Of a stretch of 64,000 bases of DNA, positions 10,693 through 19,511 are shown one piece after another (positions within the stretch are counted from its first letter, which is position 1; every line of letters begins with the position of its first letter). Under the pieces are notes generated by a model. That model had not been told where the DNA came from and ran no database searches. It saw only the letters and a program-made list of their open reading frames with translations. This DNA comes from Bradyrhizobium mercantei (GTDB lineage Bacteria > Pseudomonadota > Alphaproteobacteria > Rhizobiales > Xanthobacteraceae): positions 1 to 64,000 of the forward strand of contig NZ_MKFI01000003.1 in assembly GCF_001982635.1 (NCBI RefSeq), given 5' to 3'. Both the position numbers and the translations under genes were made by a program.

Positions 10693-11535
10693 CTAAAGCC
10701 GCTTGATCGCGGTGACCTCGCTGCCCGCCGCCTTGATCCGCGCGATCGCGGCCTGCGTGTTCTCCACCACCGTCGCCATGTGATGCGCGTTGGCGTGCAC
10801 GATCGTGGTCGCGTCGCGCGCGATTGCGACGTGGCCCTTCCAGAAGACCAGGTCGCCGCGCTGCAGATGCTTCGTTTCGGCTGCCGTCAATTCGCGGCCG
10901 AGCCCGTCCTGCTGCATGTCGCTGTCGCGCGGGCAGCCGGTGCCGGCGGCGGTCAGCGCGATCTGCACCAGGCCGGAGCAATCGATGCCGAGGCTGGATT
11001 TGCCGCCCCACAAGTAGGGCGTGCCGACGAACTGCTCGGCGATCGCGACAAAATCCTGCGCCATGACCTCGAGGCGTCCGACGTGCTGGCGGGGCAGGTA
11101 CCAACCTTCGTGGGTGACGGCGAACAGATTATCCTCGCGGACGACCGCGATTTTTGATCCCATCGCCAGACCATCGACCGGCGGCAGCTTGATCGACGGT
11201 CCCGGAAACGCGAACGTGCGCAGCGCGGTGACCTTGTGCGTCGGCGCTGCACCGACCCTGAACAGCGCGACATCGGGAATCCAGCCGACATAGCCGTCAT
11301 CGGCGAGCTGGCCCCACGCCCAGCCCTCGCCGTTGCGATCATAGATCGTGATGCGCTCGCCCTTCAGCGCCTGCGTCATCATTTCGGCATCGGCAGCAGG
11401 GGCGCGGCGCAGCGGCGCGGTGGCCTCGAACACCTCGAAGGCCTCGCCGTCGACGAAACGTGCGGCCTTGACCTTGCCCTCGAGATATTTCGCGGCAAGG
11501 TCGTCGCGGGCCGGCGTCAGTCTGGGATCATGCAT
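10693..11535 (-). CDS. NlpC/P60 (C40) peptidase with N-terminal SH3-like domain
   Basis: A 280-residue cell-wall or muropeptide hydrolase similar to dipeptidyl-peptidase VI. An N-terminal bacterial SH3 region (about 35-150) contains GWAWGQLADDGYVGWIP. The catalytic domain follows with GTPYLWGGKSSLGIDCSGL, placing the nucleophile at C186, and GHVAIARD with H235 plus a further His at 247. There is no obvious signal peptide, so it may act on recycled peptides in the cytoplasm. Its first 8 bases overlap the end of the upstream aminopeptidase gene, so the two form a coupled pair probably concerned with degrading small peptides, including murein peptides. Confidence 0.88.
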   Translation of the reverse strand: MHDPRLTPARDDLAAKYLEGKVKAARFVDGEAFEVFEATAPLRRAPAADAEMMTQALKGERITIYDRNGEGWAWGQLADDGYVGWIPDVALFRVGAAPTHKVTALRTFAFPGPSIKLPPVDGLAMGSKIAVVREDNLFAVTHEGWYLPRQHVGRLEVMAQDFVAIAEQFVGTPYLWGGKSSLGIDCSGLVQIALTAAGTGCPRDSDMQQDGLGRELTAAETKHLQRGDLVFWKGHVAIARDATTIVHANAHHMATVVENTQAAIARIKAAGSEVTAIKRL

Positions 11536-12907
11536 AGCGCTGGCTCAACAATTTGTAGATCGCGCGCGCGGCCTGGCACTCGCCGCCTTCGGGGCGGCCG
11601 GGTTTTGCGGACGGCGTCCAGCCGTAGATGTCGACATGCAGCCAGCTCCTGGCGTGCTCGACGAAGCGCAGCAGGAACAGCGCGCAGGTGATCGAGCCCG
11701 CGAAACCGCCCGACGGTGCGTTGGTGATGTCGGCAGTCTTGGAGTCGAGCCAGGCGTCATAGGCCGGCCACAGCGGCAGCCGCCACAGCGGGTCGTTCTC
11801 GCTGCTGGCGTGAGCTGCGACCTCGCCGGCGAGCGCCTCGTCATTGGTGTAGAACGGCGGCAGATCCGGGCCCAGCGCCACGCGCGCCGCGCCGGTCAGC
11901 GTGCCCAGATCGACCAGCAGGTCCGGCGTCTCCTCGTCGGCCAGCGCCAGCGCGTCGGCGAGCACCAGCCGGCCCTCGGCGTCGGTGTTGCCGATCTCGA
12001 CCGTGATGCCCTTGCGCGACTTGAAGATGTCGAGCGGGCGGAATGCATTGCCGGCAACCGCGTTCTCGACCGCCGGGATCAGCACGCGCAGCCGCAGCTT
12101 CAGCCTAGCGTCCATCACCATCTGCGCCAGCGCCAGCACGTTGGCGGCGCCGCCCATGTCCTTCTTCATCAACAGCATGCCGCTCGACGGCTTGAGGTCG
12201 AGCCCGCCGGTGTCGAAGCAGACGCCCTTGCCGACCAGCGTTACCTTGGGATGGGCCGGGTCACCCCAGCTCAGCTCGATCAACCGCGGCGCGCGGGTCG
12301 AGGCCATGCCGACGGCGTGGATCAGCGGGAAATTCTGCGCGAGCTCGTCGCCATCGATGCAATTGAAACTGGCGCCGAACCGCGTCGCGAGATTGCGCGC
12401 GACCTCGGCGAGTTCGGCCGGACCCATGTCGTTGGACGGCGTGTTGATGAGGTCGCGCGCCAGCGCCGCCGCATCCGCTATCCGCTCGATCTCGGCGGCG
12501 TCGATGCCGTCGGGCGGCACCAGGCGAACTTCGGGAGCCTTGTTCTTGCGGTAGCGGCCGAAGCGGTAGCAGCCGAGCGCGAAGGCGAGCGCGGCGAGCC
12601 GTGTGTCATGCGGTGCATTGGCGAAGCGGTAGACGCCCGGCGGCAACAGGCCGGGCAGGGCGCCGGGCCGGAACGGATCGCGCGCCTTGTGGTCTGCGTC
12701 CTCGAGGCCGAACAGCACCAGCGCGATGCCGCCGTCGGCGGCCGGCAGAGCGAGGAATTTGCCGGGCTTGGCTTCGAAGCCATAGGCCTCGGCGAACTGG
12801 CGCGCCGGCGCCGGCAGCTCGCTGCGGATCGCATCCCATGTCGCCTTGGTGACGAAGGTGATCGGTGTGACGGCGGTGGTCGGTGCGGTCTCGAACACGG
12901 ATGGCAT
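11528..12907 (-). CDS. M17 leucyl aminopeptidase family protein
   Basis: A 459-residue cytosolic metallo-aminopeptidase that removes N-terminal residues from peptides. The M17 metal site is visible: VGKGVCFDTGG around 225-235 supplies a Lys and Asp, a further Asp comes from KKDMGGAA, and the family signature NTDAEGR is at 307-313. The N-terminal non-catalytic domain is shorter than in PepA, matching the PepB-like branch common in rhizobia. It overlaps the NlpC/P60 gene by 8 bases. About 190 non-coding bases separate it from the divergent tadD and should hold both promoters. Confidence 0.92.
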   Translation of the reverse strand: MPSVFETAPTTAVTPITFVTKATWDAIRSELPAPARQFAEAYGFEAKPGKFLALPAADGGIALVLFGLEDADHKARDPFRPGALPGLLPPGVYRFANAPHDTRLAALAFALGCYRFGRYRKNKAPEVRLVPPDGIDAAEIERIADAAALARDLINTPSNDMGPAELAEVARNLATRFGASFNCIDGDELAQNFPLIHAVGMASTRAPRLIELSWGDPAHPKVTLVGKGVCFDTGGLDLKPSSGMLLMKKDMGGAANVLALAQMVMDARLKLRLRVLIPAVENAVAGNAFRPLDIFKSRKGITVEIGNTDAEGRLVLADALALADEETPDLLVDLGTLTGAARVALGPDLPPFYTNDEALAGEVAAHASSENDPLWRLPLWPAYDAWLDSKTADITNAPSGGFAGSITCALFLLRFVEHARSWLHVDIYGWTPSAKPGRPEGGECQAARAIYKLLSQRYA

Positions 12908-13112
12908 GCGGCTCTCGGCTGTTCTGGCGTTGTGGTGGCTACTACACGCCTTTCATGGCGGAAGGTAGCGCGCCCGCGGTTGACGTGACCTGCGGGATTG
13001 GAACCGGCGCGCCGGTTACCAGCGCCGCCAGTTAACCAGACGTTAGGGTTAACAGTCTATTGCTGGCACGCTCAGTTGGATCCATTCGCCCGATTTCGTG
13101 AGTCACAGTGCC

Positions 13113-13910
13113 ATGCGTCGACCGTCCAATTTGACCCGGCATCTCGCTTCCGCGGCCCTCGTGGCGCTCCTCGCCGCCGGCCTTGGCGGTTGCCAGACCA
13201 TGTCCGACGTGACGGGATCGATCGCGTCCCGCTCGGACCCCACCCCCGATGATCCGCGCCGCGCCGCCGAAATCTACGGTGAGCGCTATCGCAAGAACCC
13301 CAAGGATGTCGACGCCGCGATCGCCTACGGCCAGGGCCTGCGCCTGTCCGGACAGCGCGCGCAGGCCTGCGCCGTGCTCGAGCAGGCCACGATCGCCAAC
13401 CCCGGCAACAAGGCGCTGCTCGCCGCCTATGGCCGCGCGCTGGCCGACAACGGCAACTCGCAGGCGGCATTCGACGTGCTGGGCCGCGCCCACAGCCCTG
13501 ACAATCCGGACTGGCGGATCCTGTCGGTGCAGGGCACCACGCTCGACAAGATGAACCGGCACGACGAAGCGCGGCGCTATTACGCCAGCGCGTTGCGCCT
13601 GGCGCCGGACGAGCCGTCGGTGCTGTCCAATCTCGGCCTGTCCTACATGCTGACAAAGGAATTGCCGAAAGCGGAAGAGACGTTGCGGCAGGCCTATGCC
13701 AGTGCCCGCGCCGATACAAGGATCCGGCAGAACCTCGCGCTCGTCGTCGGCCTGCAGGGCCGCTTCGCGGAGGCTGAAACCATCGTCAAGGCCGACCTGC
13801 CGGCGGATGAGGCGGCGGCCAATGTCGCCTATCTCCGCGACATGCTCAACCGCAAGGACGGCCCGCGGACCGCGTCGCGCGCCGCACCTGTCGTCGCCAA
13901 GGACGACTGA
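13113..13910 (+). CDS. tadD: TadD-type tetratricopeptide lipoprotein of the Flp pilus
   Basis: About 265 residues from the ATG at 13113; a GTG at 13098 would add five residues. The N-terminus is a lipoprotein signal with lipobox LGGC (cysteine near residue 27). The rest is a chain of TPR helices: AEIYGERYRKNPKDVDAAIAY, a repeat around NPGNKALLAAYGRALADNG, and APDEPSVLSNLGLSYM. In Tad systems TadD is an outer-membrane pilotin-like helper for secretin assembly. Its position facing the tadC-to-flp gene run supports this role. It is on the opposite strand from the other tad genes and so has its own promoter. Confidence 0.87.
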   Translation: MRRPSNLTRHLASAALVALLAAGLGGCQTMSDVTGSIASRSDPTPDDPRRAAEIYGERYRKNPKDVDAAIAYGQGLRLSGQRAQACAVLEQATIANPGNKALLAAYGRALADNGNSQAAFDVLGRAHSPDNPDWRILSVQGTTLDKMNRHDEARRYYASALRLAPDEPSVLSNLGLSYMLTKELPKAEETLRQAYASARADTRIRQNLALVVGLQGRFAEAETIVKADLPADEAAANVAYLRDMLNRKDGPRTASRAAPVVAKDD

Positions 13911-13980
13911 CGCTCCCTTTTTGCGCCTGACCACGGGGCTCTCAGCCTCGCAACGCATCGACCTTACGCATACAAAAAGA

Positions 13981-14003
13981 AACGCCCGGCGCTGCCGGGC
14001 GTT
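13981..14003 (-). terminator. terminator shared by tadD and the tad/cpa operon
   Basis: A perfect 10-bp stem (AACGCCCGGC / GCCGGGCGTT) with a 3-base loop lies between two convergent genes. On the minus strand it is followed by TTTCTTTTTG, giving a classic tail for the tadC side; the plus-strand tail is weaker. Confidence 0.85.
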
Positions 14004-14027
14004 CTCGTATGCGGCGGGTGGCTGAAT

Positions 14028-15002
14028 TCAATGCATCGCGGCGATCTTGATGTAGGACGGCCCGAGGATCACGATGAACAGGCAGGGCAGGAAGAACAGG
14101 ATCATCGGAACGGTCAGCTTCGGCGGCAGCGCCGCGGCTTTTTTCTCGGCCTCGTTCATGCGCATGTCGCGGTTCTCCTGCGCCATCACGCGCAGGCTCT
14201 GGCCGAGCGGCGTGCCGTAGCGTTCGGATTGCTGCAAGGCCATGCACACCGACTTCACGCCCTCGAGCCCGGTGCGGCGCGCGAGGTTCTCATAGGCAGT
14301 TTTGCGGTCCTGCAAATAGGACAATTCCGCGGTCGTCAGCGCGAACTCCTCCGACAGCGCGATCGACTGTCCGGCGATCTCGTTGGCGACCTTGCGGAAC
14401 GCGACCTCGACCGACATGCCCGACTCGATGCAGATCAGCAGCAAGTCCAGTGAATCGGGGAAGGCGCGCTTGATCTGGAGCTGGCGCTTGGAGATCGCAT
14501 TCTTCAGGAACAGCATCGGCGCCTGCAGGCCGGCATAGGCCGCGCCGACGCAAATGCCGACCTTGAGCGTGAGCGACCAGTTCGCGCCCGCGATGACGAA
14601 AGTGTAGAGGATTGCGCCGATCAGCATCACGATCGGCGTGACCGCGCGGGCGAACAGGAAGGTGACGTAGGGGGCGTGACCGCGATAGCCGGCCATCACG
14701 AGCTTCTCGAGCGCCGCCTCCTGGGCGAGCCATTTCGACAGGTTGAGATCGTCCACCACCCGCGAGACGACCTGCTTCGGCGTCTGCCGCAGCGCCACCT
14801 TCTCGGTCTTGGACAGACGCTCGCGTTCGCGCTGCCGGAGCCGTTCGCGCTCGCTGGCGACCGCCTTCATGCGCTTGTTGAGATCGCCGCCGGCGAGCAG
14901 CGGCATCACCAGCGTGTAGACCGTCGCGCTTGCCGCGAAGAAGGCAAGCAGCATCGTCATGAACCTGACGTCGTGGAGCTTGGCAATCAGAACATCAATC
15001 AT
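14028..15002 (-). CDS. tadC: Tad pilus inner-membrane platform protein TadC
   Basis: A 324-residue membrane protein with the type II secretion F (GspF) domain in its C-terminal half. Membrane helices lie near residues 15-35, 115-150 and 295-320; the cytoplasmic part contains the FPDSLDLLLICIESGMSVEVAF motif of the family. TadC pairs with TadB to form the platform on which the CpaF ATPase extrudes Flp pilin. It is the last gene of the minus-strand operon, 9 bases after tadB, and is followed by a terminator. Confidence 0.92.
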   Translation of the reverse strand: MIDVLIAKLHDVRFMTMLLAFFAASATVYTLVMPLLAGGDLNKRMKAVASERERLRQRERERLSKTEKVALRQTPKQVVSRVVDDLNLSKWLAQEAALEKLVMAGYRGHAPYVTFLFARAVTPIVMLIGAILYTFVIAGANWSLTLKVGICVGAAYAGLQAPMLFLKNAISKRQLQIKRAFPDSLDLLLICIESGMSVEVAFRKVANEIAGQSIALSEEFALTTAELSYLQDRKTAYENLARRTGLEGVKSVCMALQQSERYGTPLGQSLRVMAQENRDMRMNEAEKKAAALPPKLTVPMILFFLPCLFIVILGPSYIKIAAMH

Positions 15003-15011
15003 GCTGCACCG

Positions 15012-15989
15012 TCAGAAATCGAAGTTGATCATCTTCTTCATCACCAGGACGCCGCATGTCATCCACAGCGCGCAGCCGACCAGCATGAGCTGGCCCATCG
15101 AGTTGGTCCACAGCAGGGCGATGTAGTCGGGCGTGGTCAGGAACACGAGGATCATAACGATCGGCGGCAGCGAGCCGATGATGGCGGCGGAGGCCTTCGC
15201 TTCCATCGACATCGCCTGGATCTTCTCGGCCATCTTCTTGCGGTCACGCAGCACCCGCGACAGGTTGCCGAGCGCTTCCGACAGATTGCCGCCGGACTTC
15301 TGCTGGATCGAGATCACGATGCCGAAGAAGTTCGCTTCCGGCAGCGGCATGCGTTCGTAGAGCCGTGAGCAAGCCTCGCCGAGCGGCATGCCGATCGCCT
15401 GGGTCTCGATGATCGCGAGGAACTCGCTGCGCAGCGGCTCCGGGGCGTCGTTGACGACCGCCTTGAGTGATTCGAACAGCGGCAGGCCGGCCTTGATGCC
15501 GCGCACGATGACGTCGACGGCGTCGGGGAGCGCCTTCAGGAAGGCCTTTTCCCGCCGCTTCTTCAGGAAGCCGAGCAGCCAGCGCGGCGCGCCGAGACCC
15601 ATGGCAAAGCCGATGCCGGCCGCACCGAGCAGGCCGCCGCCGACCAGGAATGCCGCGGCGAACCCGAACAGGCCCAGCGCGCCGGAGATCAGCCAGAATT
15701 TCTGCTCGGACCACTCCAGTCCGGCCTGCGAGATGCGCAGGCCGAGCGGGACCTTCTTGTCCTTCTGCCGCCGCGCCTCGAGCTCCTTCAGCGATCCTTC
15801 GACCTGCTCGCGGCGGGAGCGTTGCGTGCGGTCGGCATTTCGCGTCGTCGTGGGCTCGCTGCGCGCAACCGATGCGCGGCGCGACTCGGCCTTCTTCTCG
15901 CCCGAGAGGTAGGGATACAGGAAGACCCAGGCGATGCCGCCCACGGTGGTTGCGGCGAGGAAGGCCAGGGCAAGGGTTTGCGTCTGCAT
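15012..15989 (-). CDS. tadB: Tad pilus inner-membrane platform protein TadB
   Basis: A 325-residue paralogue of TadC with a GspF domain. It has one N-terminal helix, a basic cytoplasmic linker (about 30-75, many Arg and Lys), two central helices near 100-135, the domain signature LPDAVDVIVRGIKAGLPLFES, and a final pair of helices. It forms the inner-membrane platform with TadC. It lies 11 bases downstream of the ATPase gene in the same operon. Confidence 0.92.
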   Translation of the reverse strand: MQTQTLALAFLAATTVGGIAWVFLYPYLSGEKKAESRRASVARSEPTTTRNADRTQRSRREQVEGSLKELEARRQKDKKVPLGLRISQAGLEWSEQKFWLISGALGLFGFAAAFLVGGGLLGAAGIGFAMGLGAPRWLLGFLKKRREKAFLKALPDAVDVIVRGIKAGLPLFESLKAVVNDAPEPLRSEFLAIIETQAIGMPLGEACSRLYERMPLPEANFFGIVISIQQKSGGNLSEALGNLSRVLRDRKKMAEKIQAMSMEAKASAAIIGSLPPIVMILVFLTTPDYIALLWTNSMGQLMLVGCALWMTCGVLVMKKMINFDF

Positions 15990-16000
15990 CCTGCGTTCCC

Positions 16001-17464
16001 CTAGACCGGCGCCGGCGAGTCGGAGGCGTCCAGCGCCGCCGCCAGCCGCTTCTCTTCATTGTAGTAGCGCGCACGCTCCCAGAAGCGCGGCCGGCCGATG
16101 CCGGTCGAGCGGTGCTTGCCGATGATCTTGCCGTTGGCGTCTTCGCCGACCACGTCGTAGAGGAAGACGTCCTGGGTGATGATGGTGTCGCCTTCCATGC
16201 CCATCACCTCGGTGATGTGGGTGATGCGGCGCGAACCGTCGCGCAGGCGCGCGGCCTGCACGATGATGTCGACCGAGGCGCAGATCATCTCGCGAATGGT
16301 CCGCGAGGGAAGCGAAAAGCCGCCCATGGTGATCATGGATTCGCAGCGCGACAGGGCTTCGCGCGGATTGTTGGCGTGCAACGTGCCCATCGAGCCGTCG
16401 TGGCCGGTGTTCATCGCCTGCAACAGGTCGAACGCCTCGGGTCCGCGGACTTCGCCGACGATGATCCGCTCAGGGCGCATACGCAGGCAGTTGCGGACCA
16501 GCTCGCGCATCGTGACCTGGCCCTCGCCTTCGATGTTCGGCGGCCGGGTTTCCAGCCGCACCACATGCGGCTGCTGCAGCTGAAGTTCGGCGGCGTCTTC
16601 GCAGGTGATGATGCGTTCGTCGTGCTCGATGTAGTTGGTCAGGCAGTTCAGCAGCGTGGTCTTGCCCGAGCCGGTACCGCCCGAGATGATCACGTTGCAG
16701 CGGACGCGGCCGATGATCTGCAGGATGGTCGCCCCTTCCGGCGTGATCGCGCCGAACTTGACGAGCTGCTCCAGCGTCAGCTTGTCCTTCTTGAATTTGC
16801 GGATGGTGAGCGCGGGGCCGTCGATCGCCAGCGGCGGCACGATGGCGTTGACGCGCGAGCCGTCGGCGAGGCGGGCGTCGCAGATCGGCGAGGATTCGTC
16901 GACGCGCCGGCCGACCTGGCTGACGATGCGCTGGCAGATGTTGAGCAGCTGCTGGTTGTCGCGAAAGCGGATGCCGGTGCGCTGGATCTTGCCGGCGACT
17001 TCGATGAACACGGTGCCCGCGCCGTTGACCATGATGTCGGCGATGTCGTCGCGCGACAGCAGGGGCTCCAGCGGACCGTAGCCGAGCACGTCGTTGCAGA
17101 TGTCGTCGAGCAGCTCTTCCTGCTCGGCGATCGACATCACGATGTTCTTGATCGCGATGATCTCGTTGACGATGTCGCGGATTTCCTCGCGCGCCGACTC
17201 GCTGTCCAGCTTGGCGAGCTGGGCGAGGTCGATCGCCTCGATCAGGGCGCCGAAGATCGTCGCCTTGACCTGGTAGTAGTTGTCCGAACGGCGGGCTTCG
17301 ACGGCGGGAGCAGGCGGTGGCTTGGCCGGCGCCAGCGGCGGCGAGGAGATCGTCGGGGCGACGGACTCGCGCGGCATGGTCGACGAGCCGGCGGGTTCCG
17401 GCGCCTGAAAAGCGGGCTTGGGTGCCCGCACGTCCCCATCGTTTCCGCTACGCTTACCAAACAC
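16001..17464 (-). CDS. cpaF: Tad pilus assembly/secretion ATPase CpaF (TadA)
   Basis: A 487-residue hexameric ATPase of the type II/IV secretion family. A Pro/Ala-rich N-terminus (about 10-60) precedes the N-domain. The Walker A GGTGSGKT is at 262-269, followed by an [11 protein letters not shown]sp box, a Walker B-like region ([15 protein letters not shown]) and a His box ([13 protein letters not shown]). It powers both extension and retraction in Flp pilus systems. The gene sits between cpaE and tadB, the conserved order in alphaproteobacteria. Confidence 0.95.
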   Translation of the reverse strand: MFGKRSGNDGDVRAPKPAFQAPEPAGSSTMPRESVAPTISSPPLAPAKPPPAPAVEARRSDNYYQVKATIFGALIEAIDLAQLAKLDSESAREEIRDIVNEIIAIKNIVMSIAEQEELLDDICNDVLGYGPLEPLLSRDDIADIMVNGAGTVFIEVAGKIQRTGIRFRDNQQLLNICQRIVSQVGRRVDESSPICDARLADGSRVNAIVPPLAIDGPALTIRKFKKDKLTLEQLVKFGAITPEGATILQIIGRVRCNVIISGGTGSGKTTLLNCLTNYIEHDERIITCEDAAELQLQQPHVVRLETRPPNIEGEGQVTMRELVRNCLRMRPERIIVGEVRGPEAFDLLQAMNTGHDGSMGTLHANNPREALSRCESMITMGGFSLPSRTIREMICASVDIIVQAARLRDGSRRITHITEVMGMEGDTIITQDVFLYDVVGEDANGKIIGKHRSTGIGRPRFWERARYYNEEKRLAAALDASDSPAPV

Positions 17465-17488
17465 GACGTCTTGACTCCACCCGGGTCA

Positions 17489-18757
17489 CTATTTGGACCG
17501 CAGCTTTTCGAGCAGGGGCGACAGGAAGGACCCCCTCGGCTTCTTGGTCTCGCCGCGGCCTGTCAGCCGCTGCGCCATCTGCAGGAACATCTCGACTGCG
17601 CGGTGATTGGCGGAAATTTCCGCGATCATCTGGCCGTTGTTGGCGGCCGAGCCGAAGATCTGCGGATCGAACGGGATGGCGGCGATCGGCTGGCTTTCGA
17701 TCGCCTTGGCGAATTCGCCGGCCGCGATCTCCGGACGCTTCGGCACGCCGACCTGGTTCAGGCAGTACAGCGGCGCGCGGTCGTTGGGCCGGGACGCCTT
17801 CAAGAGGTCGAACATGTTCTTGGCGTTGCGCAGGTTGGCGAGGTCGGGCGCGGCCACGATCAGGATGTCGTCGGCCGCGATCAGCGCGCGCTTGGTCCAG
17901 CCGGACCATTGGTGCGGCACGTCGAGCACGATGCAGGGCATCGTGGTGCGCAGCGTATCGAAGATCGCGTCGAACGCCTCGGCGCCGAAATCGTAGACCT
18001 TGTCGAGCGTCGCCGGCGCCGCCAGCAGGCTCAGATGGTCGGTGCATTTCGACAGCAGGCGGTCGACGAAGGCGGTATCGACGCGGTCCGGCGAGAACAC
18101 CGCATCCGCGATGCCTTGCGCCGGGTCCTGGTTGTAGTTGAGCCCGGCGGTGCCGAAGGCGAGGTCGAGGTCGGCGACCACGGAATCGAGCGCCAGGTCG
18201 CGGGCGATCGCCCAGGCGACGTTGTGGGCGATCGTCGAGGCGCCGACGCCGCCTTTCGCGCCGACCACGGCGACGACGCGGCCGACCGCCTTGGCTTCCG
18301 GCGCCGAGAACAGGTTGCAGACCGCGCGCACCACGTCGATCGCATGCGCCGGCGCAATCACGTAGTCGCTGACGCCGCGGCGCACCAGCTCGCGATACAG
18401 CGTGACGTCGTTGACCCGGCCGATCACGACCACCCTCGTGCCGGCGTCGCACACCGTGGCGAGCTGATCGAGACCGGCCAGGATGTCGCCGCGGCCTTCG
18501 GTCTCCAGGATGATGACGTTGGGCGTCGGCGCCGAGCGATAGGCCTCGATCGCGGCGGCCATGCCGCCCATCTGGATCTTGAGGTGTGCCTTGGCCAGCC
18601 GGCGATCCTCGCCGGCCGACTGCACGGCGGCGGCGGTCTCGACCGTTTCGCAGAACGCCTGGACCGAAACCCGGGGCGCCGGAGCAATATGGTCGTCCAC
18701 GGCCTGCGGCGGGGCGTCCATCTGCTCTTCGGAGTTTTGCTGCGCGTAGGTGATCAT
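17489..18757 (-). CDS. cpaE: pilus assembly ATPase CpaE (ParA/MinD-like)
   Basis: 422 residues from the ATG at 18757, which overlaps the cpaD stop in ATGA; the longer open frame only runs back through cpaD. The N-terminal half (about 30-150) resembles a receiver-like fold without a clear phosphoacceptor. The C-terminal half is a MinD/ParA ATPase with the deviant Walker A KGGVGAS at 168-174 and the signature VVADLDLAFG. CpaE localises the pilus machine, typically to a pole. Its genes on either side (cpaD, cpaF) are in the standard Tad order. Confidence 0.92.
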   Translation of the reverse strand: MITYAQQNSEEQMDAPPQAVDDHIAPAPRVSVQAFCETVETAAAVQSAGEDRRLAKAHLKIQMGGMAAAIEAYRSAPTPNVIILETEGRGDILAGLDQLATVCDAGTRVVVIGRVNDVTLYRELVRRGVSDYVIAPAHAIDVVRAVCNLFSAPEAKAVGRVVAVVGAKGGVGASTIAHNVAWAIARDLALDSVVADLDLAFGTAGLNYNQDPAQGIADAVFSPDRVDTAFVDRLLSKCTDHLSLLAAPATLDKVYDFGAEAFDAIFDTLRTTMPCIVLDVPHQWSGWTKRALIAADDILIVAAPDLANLRNAKNMFDLLKASRPNDRAPLYCLNQVGVPKRPEIAAGEFAKAIESQPIAAIPFDPQIFGSAANNGQMIAEISANHRAVEMFLQMAQRLTGRGETKKPRGSFLSPLLEKLRSK

Positions 18758-19503
18758 TTTCCTGTGTCGCTTAGCTTGGCCCGGTCGGCTTCGGGGTAGG
18801 TCGTGGCGGTGGTGGTGCCCTTGCGGTACTTGTCGAAGGCGATGCTGCGACGAGGCGCGTAGGGCGGGGTCTCCGCGCGCGGCTGCACGAGGTCGGTCGG
18901 GTTTTCGACCATGGATGCGAGGTTGCGCTGATTGGCGCAGCCGAAATTGTAATATTGCTTGTTCTCGATATAGGACCCGTTGTGGATCGACGGGCCGAGA
19001 TCTTCCGGCCAGAGGCCGCATGGCCCGGCGACCGCCTTCATCTTCGGATAGTTCACGCGGATCGCGGGCATCTGGCGCGGATCCTCGGGATGATATTTGC
19101 GAACCAGGATCCCGCGCGGCGGCACGCCGGCGGCGGCGAAGGTGGCCTGGATCTCGCGCAGTGATTCCTGTGCGGGCCGCGCGTTCGGCGTGTCGGCGGG
19201 AACGTCGATGGTGACGGCGCCGGTGCCCTCGCGCATCCAGTCCTGCGCCATCTCCATCACCTCGGCGCGCTGCTCCGCGGTCAGGCCGCCGCGGCTGCGG
19301 CCGACGAAGACCACGATCGAGCGATCAGCCTCGGTGACCGCGATCGGGTGGCGCTGGCGATAGTCGGCCGGCGAATCCACCATCGCGAAACTGTTGTCGG
19401 CGGCGTGCTGGCAGGCGCCCAGCGTCATGGCAAGCCCGACGAGCGCTCCGGCGAGACCGGTACGTTTGTAATCGGCGGGTGTCCTGGATGTGGTCTGTGT
19501 CAT
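18754..19503 (-). CDS. cpaD: Tad pilus lipoprotein CpaD
   Basis: A 249-residue outer-membrane lipoprotein: signal helix LAGALVGLAMTLGAC with the lipid-modified Cys at 31. The mature part contains the OmpA-like periplasmic stretch ITEADRSIVVFVGRSRGGL or near equivalent, and the CpaD/RcpB-specific GCANQRNLASMVENPTDLVQPR motif near the C-terminus. It helps to place or stabilise the CpaC secretin. The gene is 8 bases downstream of cpaC and overlaps cpaE by 4 bases. Confidence 0.92.
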   Translation of the reverse strand: MTQTTSRTPADYKRTGLAGALVGLAMTLGACQHAADNSFAMVDSPADYRQRHPIAVTEADRSIVVFVGRSRGGLTAEQRAEVMEMAQDWMREGTGAVTIDVPADTPNARPAQESLREIQATFAAAGVPPRGILVRKYHPEDPRQMPAIRVNYPKMKAVAGPCGLWPEDLGPSIHNGSYIENKQYYNFGCANQRNLASMVENPTDLVQPRAETPPYAPRRSIAFDKYRKGTTTATTYPEADRAKLSDTGK

Positions 19504-19511
19504 CGTCCGCC

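Noticed and set aside
15650..18799. Long plus-strand open frame opposite tadB, cpaF and cpaE
   Set aside because: Antisense shadow of the Tad genes; no motifs or start signal.
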